Below are positions 1 to 4,952 of a stretch of 7,578 nucleotides of DNA, in pieces. The position numbers and the translations under genes were made by a program. Numbering within the stretch: position 1 is the first letter of the stretch; each line of letters begins with the position of its first letter. Location of the stretch: positions 1 to 7,578 of the forward strand of contig RFSP01000084.1 of NCBI GenBank assembly GCA_009923895.1, given 5' to 3'. Below the pieces are notes generated by a model, which made no database searches, was not told the origin of the DNA, and saw only the letters and a program-made list of their open reading frames with translations. Source of the stretch: Betaproteobacteria bacterium. Lineage in GTDB: Bacteria > Pseudomonadota > Gammaproteobacteria > Burkholderiales > Burkholderiaceae_C.

Positions 1-41
1 GAGCCCGGTGTCCCAGGGCGCTTGGCGCTCACGCCGCTCGG

Positions 42-59
42 GTGCCGCATGAGCGGCAC
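42..59. other. Hairpin inside the palindromic element
   Basis: GTGCCGC (42-48) pairs perfectly with GCGGCAC (53-59) around the four-base loop ATGA. An alternative register exists, GCCGCTC (34-40) with GAGCGGC (51-57), so this part of the element can also fold in two ways. Confidence 0.6.
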
Positions 60-74
60 TTCCCTGCGGTGCTC

Positions 75-100
75 AGTTCCGCCAGGTGCCTTGCGGAACT
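75..100. other. Hairpin inside the palindromic element
   Basis: AGTTCCGC (75-82) pairs perfectly with GCGGAACT (93-100) around a ten-base loop. Seven of the left-arm bases (76-82) also take part in an alternative eight-pair match of 76-83 with 150-157. The local and long-range pairings exclude each other. Confidence 0.65.
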
Positions 101-130
101 CGCCCTTCGGGCTCAGACACCCGCAATGCA

Positions 131-154
131 CCGCCGAGCCCCAGGGCTCGGCGG
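131..154. other. Strong GC hairpin inside the palindromic element
   Basis: CCGCCGAGCC (131-140) and GGCTCGGCGG (145-154) are perfect complements around a four-base loop, CCAG. This is the most stable local stem in the element, with ten consecutive pairs of which nine are G-C. No T-tract follows on either strand, so an intrinsic terminator is not supported. Part of its right arm (150-157, GGCGGAAC) is also a perfect complement of 76-83, so the stem could compete with a longer-range pairing. Confidence 0.7.
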
Positions 155-272
155 AACCTGTCGGACCTTGCGCTCCTCGGCCGAGCCGAGTTCGCCCCAA
201 GCGCCCTGGGACACCGGGCTCGCAACCTGGAAGTCCTGCGATTGAAGTTCCCGCCTCTTCATGTTGGCGCGC

Positions 273-1166
273 TCAAGCGGCACCCTCTTGCAGCGCCATT
301 CGCGCGAGCCACAACGCCCCTTGTGCAGAGTCCGCCGCCGGAGCGCGCAAGCGATGACGCAAGGGCTCAGGCAACCAGGGTCGAAGCGCCTCGGCCAATC
401 CGCCGCACAACGCGATCGGGAGTTCATGATGAGGATCCAAGGCGAGAACGATGCGCTCCAGATGCAGGGCGGCTTGTTGCAGCAGATCTCGCGCTTCGGG
501 CTCGTGGGCATGATCGAGGACCACCGGGGCCAAGGCGGCGTAGGCGGTTTGGTTGGCCTGGGCGAGCCAGTCACGCACGCTGCCCGCTGAGGATTGCAAT
601 GCCTGTATGACGCTGCGTCCCAGGGGACTGGGCTGTGCTCGGCCGTCGAGCTCCCATTGCACGCGTTGCACGGCCTGCAACCCCAACCAGGCCCCACTGC
701 CCTCATCGCTCGATGGAAACCCCCAGCCGCCCACTTGTTGTCGGCGACCGTCAGCCCACCAGGCCAGGCCTATGCTGCCGGTGCCCACGGCCAGCACGGC
801 GCCTGGCTGGCCCCCGTGAGCGCCCAGCAAAGTGGTGAAAGCATCACTCTCCAGCACTAGGTGACCGAAGGGGGGGCTTTGACTCAAGAAGGCCTCTTTC
901 GAAGGCAAGTGACTGACGCCTGCGAGCCCCATGCCCGCGCTCAAGTCGTTCCAAGCGGGCCGTTGGCCGATCAATGGGGCTGCCATCTCGAAAGCTTGAT
1001 CCAAGGCTTGGTGAATAGAGGCCCAGGCAGCCATCGGCCCCAGAGACAGACCTGAGGGACCGGCGACGCCATAGCCGACCTCAGAACCGTCGGGCCGGGC
1101 CAGCCGAACCCGGGTGCCGCTGCCACCGCCGTCCACCCCCACCAGAAGCGCCGGCTTGAAACTCAT
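273..1166 (-). CDS. BadF/BadG/GspK-family sugar kinase (probable glucosamine or N-acetylglucosamine kinase)
   Basis: This 297-residue cytoplasmic kinase of the ASKHA fold (BcrAD/BadF/BadG ATPase family) probably phosphorylates an amino sugar with ATP. Visible motifs are the phosphate-1 loop VDGGGSGTR (residues 11-19), the LESDAF segment with a likely catalytic-region aspartate (about 105-110), the phosphate-2 loop AVGTGSIG (126-133), the signature GGWGFPSSDEGSGAWLG (146-162) and the adenosine motif LCGGLAEAL (253-261). It ends in the usual PAADSAQGA helix. The length matches GspK/NagK-type kinases. The start at 1166 makes an ATGA overlap with the stop of the upstream halogenase. There is no good Shine-Dalgarno sequence, so translation is probably coupled. 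Longer upstream in-frame starts would lie deep inside the halogenase gene and are rejected. Family assignment is firm; the exact sugar is inferred from family and context. Confidence 0.88.
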   Translation of the reverse strand: MSFKPALLVGVDGGGSGTRVRLARPDGSEVGYGVAGPSGLSLGPMAAWASIHQALDQAFEMAAPLIGQRPAWNDLSAGMGLAGVSHLPSKEAFLSQSPPFGHLVLESDAFTTLLGAHGGQPGAVLAVGTGSIGLAWWADGRRQQVGGWGFPSSDEGSGAWLGLQAVQRVQWELDGRAQPSPLGRSVIQALQSSAGSVRDWLAQANQTAYAALAPVVLDHAHEPEARDLLQQAALHLERIVLALDPHHELPIALCGGLAEALRPWLPEPLRHRLRAPAADSAQGALWLARMALQEGAA

Positions 1167-2698
1167 GTGCGGCGAGCGGGGAATTGAACGGGATCGGCCG
1201 CGCAGTGCTGTGCGATGAAATCCGCCTGGGTGGGCATGAAGTCCACACACTTGGCAATCACGCGTTGCACATCGTTGAGCAAGGCATCGATTTCGGCCGC
1301 GGGGCGGACGCCCGCCAGCGGGTGATAGGTTTTGGCGGCGATGCGCTGTCCGTGCATGACTTGCAGCCAACTCGCTTCTGCGAAGAGCTCATTGTTGTCT
1401 CGGTAGATGCGTCCACCAGCGCGGTACAAATCGATTTTGCGCTGAAGCGACTCAGGCACTTCCATGGTCCTGCAATGGTTCCAAAACGCCGAGTCGGTGC
1501 GCTCAGTGGCCTTGTAATGCAAGATGATGAAGTCGCGAATTTGCTCGTATTCAATGGCCGATTGGCGGTTGTACTCGGCGATCTCGGTGGCATCGAAGCC
1601 CACATGCGGAAAGAAGGACAAGATGCGCAAGATCGCCGACTGAATGAGGTGGATGCTGGTGGACTCCAGAGGCTCCAAAAAGCCGCTGGACAAGCCCACC
1701 GCTACGCAATTGCGCTTCCAAAAGACGCGACGACGCCCGGTCTGAAAGCGGATGGTCCGGGGCTCGGCCAGGGGCTCACCGTCCAGGTGGCTCATGAGAA
1801 TGGAGGTGGCCTCGTCTTCGCTCATGAAGTGGCTGCTGAAGACGTGCCCGTTGCCTGTGCGGTGTTGCAAGGGAATGCGCCATTGCCAGCCCGCAGTGTG
1901 GGCCGTGGAACGCGTGATCGGCAGGAGCGGTGACGTGGAGGTGCACGGCACCGCAACGGCTCGGTCGCACAAGAGCCAGTGCGTCCAGTCTTCGTAGCCG
2001 GCCTTGAGCGTTTGTTCAATCAGCAGGGCTCGAATGCCCGAGCAGTCGATGAAAAACTCGCCCTCCACCCGTTGACCGCCTTCGAGCTCCACGGCATCGA
2101 TGAAGCCATCATCTGCGCGCTGGCTGACTCGCACGATGCGGCCCTCGATGCGCTGCACACCTGCTTTTTCTGCACGGCTGCGCAAGTAGCGCGCATAAAG
2201 ACTGGCATCAAAGTGAAAGGCGTTGGAGATCTCGGCCAAAGGTGAATTGACCATGTCGGCTCTGGCGCGCATGAACTTGCCAGCGTTGGGCGCCATGGTG
2301 TTGATGGAGTAGGCCCCCAAGTCAGCGGCAGCGCCTTCTTGATATCGGCGCTGCCAGAAGTGATGAAAGGCCAAGCCATCCAGCGGCTTGCCAATGCCAC
2401 CAAAGCCGTGGATGTATCGGTCGCCCAGAGCGCCCCAGTTGACAAATTCAATGCCCAGCTTGAAGGTGCCCTGCGTGGCCCGAAGAAAGTCATCTTCGTC
2501 CAGGCCGAGCATCTCGTTGAACGTCTTGATGGCCGGGATGGTGGCCTCCCCCACGCCCACCGTGCCAATTTCGTCGGACTCGACCAGACGGATGTTGAAG
2601 GGCGCATGCAACACCTTGGACAGTGCCGCCGCCGTCATCCACCCGGCTGTCCCGCCTCCGACGATGACAATCTGCCTCACTGGCTGTGCGACTTTCAT
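1163..2698 (-). CDS. FAD-dependent tryptophan-halogenase-family protein
   Basis: This 511-residue flavoprotein belongs to the PrnA/RebH family, whose members use reduced FAD, oxygen and chloride or bromide to halogenate aromatic substrates. All diagnostic residues are present at nearly family numbering: the FAD-binding GGGTAGW motif (14-20), the lysine that forms the chloramine or guides HOCl (K80 in TFKLGIEF), WQWRIP (271-276, the WxWxIP motif that excludes monooxygenase activity) and the catalytic glutamate-serine in EPLESTSI (E345, S346). The ATG at 2698 is preferred over an in-frame GTG at 2713 because GGGAG lies 8 bases upstream of it. It is the first gene of a two-gene operon with a sugar kinase. 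Related halogenase-like genes are known beside TonB receptors and sugar-catabolic genes in Proteobacteria, and their substrates are generally unknown. Free tryptophan should not be assumed as the substrate here. Confidence 0.9.
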   Translation of the reverse strand: MKVAQPVRQIVIVGGGTAGWMTAAALSKVLHAPFNIRLVESDEIGTVGVGEATIPAIKTFNEMLGLDEDDFLRATQGTFKLGIEFVNWGALGDRYIHGFGGIGKPLDGLAFHHFWQRRYQEGAAADLGAYSINTMAPNAGKFMRARADMVNSPLAEISNAFHFDASLYARYLRSRAEKAGVQRIEGRIVRVSQRADDGFIDAVELEGGQRVEGEFFIDCSGIRALLIEQTLKAGYEDWTHWLLCDRAVAVPCTSTSPLLPITRSTAHTAGWQWRIPLQHRTGNGHVFSSHFMSEDEATSILMSHLDGEPLAEPRTIRFQTGRRRVFWKRNCVAVGLSSGFLEPLESTSIHLIQSAILRILSFFPHVGFDATEIAEYNRQSAIEYEQIRDFIILHYKATERTDSAFWNHCRTMEVPESLQRKIDLYRAGGRIYRDNNELFAEASWLQVMHGQRIAAKTYHPLAGVRPAAEIDALLNDVQRVIAKCVDFMPTQADFIAQHCAADPVQFPARRT

Positions 2699-2706
2699 GC
2701 CCCCAA

Positions 2707-2711
2707 CTCCC
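2707..2711 (-). promoter_or_regulatory. Ribosome binding site of the halogenase gene
   Basis: GGGAG on the minus strand is followed by 8 bases and then the ATG at 2698. It decides between that ATG and an in-frame GTG at 2713: the GTG would overlap this site and has no comparable purine run in front of it. Confidence 0.6.
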
Positions 2712-2725
2712 ACGAACTTTCTGGA

Positions 2726-2754
2726 TTGATATCCTACGGGCGATTGGCTCTCAA
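2726..2754 (-). promoter_or_regulatory. Possible sigma-70 promoter of the halogenase-kinase operon
   Basis: On the minus strand TTGAGA (2754-2749, five of six matches to TTGACA) is separated by exactly 17 bases from TATCAA (2731-2726, four of six matches to TATAAT). Transcription would begin near 2719, about 20 bases before the start codon and just upstream of the GGGAG ribosome binding site. The spacing and position are right, but the motif is short and no operator palindrome is obvious, so this is a moderate prediction. Confidence 0.35.
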
Positions 2755-2778
2755 AATACCGTACAGACTCACTCGGTC

Positions 2779-3819
2779 ATGAAAACACCTCTGCCCCCCG
2801 ATTCAGCCTCCCTGCGCTTGGACCCACCCCGCATGTGGCGGCGGCGCTTGGCGAAGGTCTTGCAAGCGTGCGTGCTCGGATGGGTGATCGGGTGGACTGC
2901 TTGGCCCACGGCCTGGGCCTTTGACTTGCAAGGCCACCGCGGCGCTCGCGGGCTTCTGCCAGAAAACTCCTTGGTGTCCTTCGAGCGGGCCATTGAGCTG
3001 GGGGTGAGCACCCTGGAGCTGGACATCGCCATCACCAAAGACGGCGTGTTGGTCATCCATCACGACCAAGAAATCAACCCCGTGTACACGCGAGATGCCT
3101 CAGGGCGTTGGCTGGAAACCTCGCCAGGGCCCATCCATCACCTCACTTGGGACCAAGTGCAGACGTATGACATTGGTCGTATCCGGCCCGGCTCTTCGTA
3201 CGCACGGCAGTTTGCCCAGCAAGAAGCCCGCGACGGCACCCGCATTCCACGGCTCTCAGACCTGTTTGACTTGGTCAAGCGGCTGGGCAATGACCGCATT
3301 CGGTTCGCCATTGAGACCAAGGTCAGTCCGGTGAGCGCCGAAAAAACCTTGCCGCCAGAGCCGTTCGCCCAAGCCGTGGTGGCAGAAATCCGAAGAGCGG
3401 GAATGGAAAAGCGTTCACAAATCTTGTCCTTCGACTGGCGAACCCTGCAGGTGGTTCAGAAGATAGCGCCTGAAATTCCCACGGTCTATCTCACCGCACA
3501 GCAAAGCTGGACCGACAACATTGGCGTGCAATCACCCAGCGGCTCGTCCTGGACTGCCGGGTTTCAACACAAAGACCATGGATCGGTTCCTCGCATGATC
3601 CAGGCCGCCGGCGGCAAGATTTGGTCGGCTTTTTTTGCAGATTTGAGCCCCGCCAAAATACAAGAGGCCCATGAATTGGGACTGAAGGTGTTGGTGTGGA
3701 CAGTCAATGACGCCACCACCATGGCGCGCATGCTGGATTGGGGCGTGGACGGGCTCATCACAGACCGGCCTGACGTGGCCGGGGCGCTTCTGAAGTCGCG
3801 CGGCATCGCCGTGAAGTGA
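2779..3819 (+). CDS. Exported glycerophosphodiester phosphodiesterase
   Basis: This 346-residue enzyme of the GDPD TIM-barrel family hydrolyses glycerophosphodiesters (deacylated phospholipids) to glycerol-3-phosphate and an alcohol. Motifs are HRGARGLLPENS (53-64, with the first catalytic histidine), the metal ligands in LELD (E80, D82), HHD (94-96, with the second catalytic histidine), the metal-site AIETK (177-181), VWTVN (306-310) and the family-typical C-terminal GLITDRPD (325-332). A signal peptide starts at MWRRR (residue 19), runs through a hydrophobic stretch and ends at a likely AWA cleavage site near residue 47, so the enzyme should be periplasmic. Neither the ATG at 2779 nor the one at 2833 has a clear ribosome binding site. 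The start at 2833 gives a more standard signal peptide and is a real alternative (328 residues). The gene is divergent from the halogenase operon. Confidence 0.9.
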   Translation: MKTPLPPDSASLRLDPPRMWRRRLAKVLQACVLGWVIGWTAWPTAWAFDLQGHRGARGLLPENSLVSFERAIELGVSTLELDIAITKDGVLVIHHDQEINPVYTRDASGRWLETSPGPIHHLTWDQVQTYDIGRIRPGSSYARQFAQQEARDGTRIPRLSDLFDLVKRLGNDRIRFAIETKVSPVSAEKTLPPEPFAQAVVAEIRRAGMEKRSQILSFDWRTLQVVQKIAPEIPTVYLTAQQSWTDNIGVQSPSGSSWTAGFQHKDHGSVPRMIQAAGGKIWSAFFADLSPAKIQEAHELGLKVLVWTVNDATTMARMLDWGVDGLITDRPDVAGALLKSRGIAVK

Positions 3820-3955
3820 GCTGCAGCGCACATCGCAAGAGAATTGCTACCATAGGCCGAATTGGAAAAAGTAGAGGGCGTCCACTCAATAGCGCCCCTG
3901 AACGGAACTTCGCAACAATTTGCGAGCCCTTGACCTTCGTCGTTGGAGACCGCTG
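3820..3955 (+). promoter_or_regulatory. Intergenic leader ahead of the receptor-matB pair
   Basis: This 136-base gap separates the phosphodiesterase from the receptor gene. It holds a small perfect stem, TCGCAA (3910-3915) and TTGCGA (3920-3925) around CAAT, about 20 bases upstream of the ribosome binding site. It could be an operator half-site pair or an RNA hairpin. A weaker five-pair stem joins 3876-3880 to 3893-3897. No convincing promoter with good -35 and -10 boxes was found (TTGGAA at 3862-3867 is the best weak -35), and there is no T-rich terminator after the phosphodiesterase. Cotranscription with the upstream gene is therefore possible. Confidence 0.3.
3945..3948 (+). promoter_or_regulatory. 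Ribosome binding site of the Bug receptor gene
   Basis: GGAG stands 7 bases before the ATG at 3956. This supports that start over an in-frame TTG at 3920 that would add 12 residues before the lysine- and arginine-containing start of the signal peptide. Confidence 0.65.
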
Positions 3956-4951
3956 ATGAAACACATTTCAATCGTTCGCCGCCACGCACTGTGGGCCGGT
4001 TTGGCCGCAGCCGCCATGGCCTGCGGAGTCGCACCCTTGCACGCTCAAACGGCCTGGCCTTCCAAGCCCGTCACGGTGGTGGTGCCCTTTCCTCCTGGGG
4101 GGGGAACCGACGCGTTCGCCCGCCCCTTGTTTGCGTTGATGTCCAAAAACACGGGCAAGCAATTCGTGATTGACAACAAAGGCGGAGCGGGCGGTACGCT
4201 GGGCGCCGGTGTGGCAGCGCGCGCCGCCCCCGACGGCTACAACTTTTTCATGGGGGCCGTGCACCACGCCATCGCACCGGCGATGTATCCCAAGCTGGAC
4301 TACAACATCGAGTCCGACTTCATTCCGGTGGGTTTGGTGTCCAACGTGCCGCAGGTCATCGTGGTCAACCCCCAGCGGGTTCAAGCCACCACCCTGCCCC
4401 AGTTCTTGGAATTCGTTCGCAAGAACCCCGGCAAATTGAACTACGGTTCAGCCGGCAACGGCACCTCGCACCATTTGGCGGGCGAACTGTTCAAGCTGCA
4501 AACCAAGACCTTCATCACCCACATTCCCTATCGAGGCGCAGGCCCGGCCCTGCAAGACCTGATCGCGGGTCAAGTGGACGTGATGTTCGATGGCCTGGGC
4601 TCTTCTGCCAACCACATCAAAGGCGGCCGCATTCGTGCCATCGCCGTGGCCGCTGACAAGCGTGCGCCAGGGTTTGCGGACCTGCCCACAGCGCCCGAAG
4701 GGGGCGTGCCAAGCTACAAGGTGTCCACCTGGTACGGCATCTGGGCCCCCAAGGGGACACCGCGTGAAGCCATTGCCGCCATGCAGGCCGAAATGCGCAA
4801 GGCCCTCAATTCAGACGAGCTGAGAGCCACCTGGAATGGCCTGGGCACTGAGACGCCCAACCTCTGGGGCGATGACTTTGGCAAGTTTGTGAATGCAGAA
4901 ATCAAACGCTGGGGCGAGGTGGTCAAAACCTCGGGCGCCAAACTCGATTGA
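3956..4951 (+). CDS. Bug/TctC-family periplasmic solute-binding protein
   Basis: This 331-residue receptor is of the tripartite tricarboxylate transporter (TTT) family, also called Bug. Such proteins bind carboxylates in the periplasm and pass them to a TctAB membrane pair or serve in sensing. A signal peptide (MKHISIVRRH, then an alanine-rich core) probably ends at LHA-Q near residue 30. The mature protein begins with the family hallmark WPSKPVTVVVPFPPGGGTD, whose second half forms a ligand-binding loop. Other typical blocks are VIDNKGGAGGTLGAG, APDGY, LNYGSAGNGTSHHLAGELFK, HIPYRGAGPALQDLIAGQVD and STWYGIWAPKGTP. No TctA or TctB gene is in the window, so it is an orphan receptor here, as is common in Burkholderiales. 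Its stop is one base before the matB start, which suggests malonate or a related diacid as ligand; that is inference. Confidence 0.92.
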   Translation: MKHISIVRRHALWAGLAAAAMACGVAPLHAQTAWPSKPVTVVVPFPPGGGTDAFARPLFALMSKNTGKQFVIDNKGGAGGTLGAGVAARAAPDGYNFFMGAVHHAIAPAMYPKLDYNIESDFIPVGLVSNVPQVIVVNPQRVQATTLPQFLEFVRKNPGKLNYGSAGNGTSHHLAGELFKLQTKTFITHIPYRGAGPALQDLIAGQVDVMFDGLGSSANHIKGGRIRAIAVAADKRAPGFADLPTAPEGGVPSYKVSTWYGIWAPKGTPREAIAAMQAEMRKALNSDELRATWNGLGTETPNLWGDDFGKFVNAEIKRWGEVVKTSGAKLD

Positions 4952-4952
4952 G

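Larger units (their letters stand above)
1..221. repeat. Palindromic structured element with 25-bp perfect terminal inverted repeats
   Basis: Bases 1-25 (starting GAGCCCGGTGTCCCAGGG) are the exact reverse complement of bases 197-221. Next to the arms the pairing decays but continues: about 11 of the next 17 positions still match, including GCTCGG at 36-41 against its complement near 181-186. Between the arms lie at least five local hairpins: 42-48/53-59, 75-82/93-100, 102-105/109-112, 131-140/145-154 and 176-181/185-190. The element lies about 50 bases beyond the stop of the minus-strand sugar kinase, so it could be in that operon's 3' untranslated region. There is no T-run after the arms, so it is not an obvious intrinsic terminator. 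It looks like a dispersed palindromic (MITE/REP-like) repeat or a structured RNA. Its left boundary touches the window edge, so it may extend further, and any target-site duplication cannot be checked. The symmetry is certain; the identity is not. Confidence 0.75.

Noticed and set aside
131..154. The strong GC hairpin as an intrinsic terminator of the kinase operon
   Set aside because: Neither strand shows a T-tract after the stem, so it lacks the second half of an intrinsic terminator.
1..221. Interpretation of the palindromic element as a retron RNA, an integron attC site or a CRISPR array
   Set aside because: No reverse transcriptase, integrase or cas gene is in the window, and there are no regularly spaced direct repeats. 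The closed-stem layout alone does not identify any of these.
22..357. A 111-codon plus-strand frame across the palindromic element
   Set aside because: It reads through the hairpins into the antisense of the kinase gene, has a Pro/Ser/Arg-rich composition typical of GC-rich noncoding sequence, and has no ribosome binding site.
273..1370. A longer N-terminal version of the sugar kinase starting at 1370
   Set aside because: The extra 68 residues would be read from inside the halogenase gene, are not like the family, and the ATG at 1166 directly precedes the normal N-terminal phosphate loop.
1184..1933. A 249-codon plus-strand frame opposite the halogenase
   Set aside because: It has no motif or ribosome binding site and lies fully inside the convincingly identified halogenase gene.
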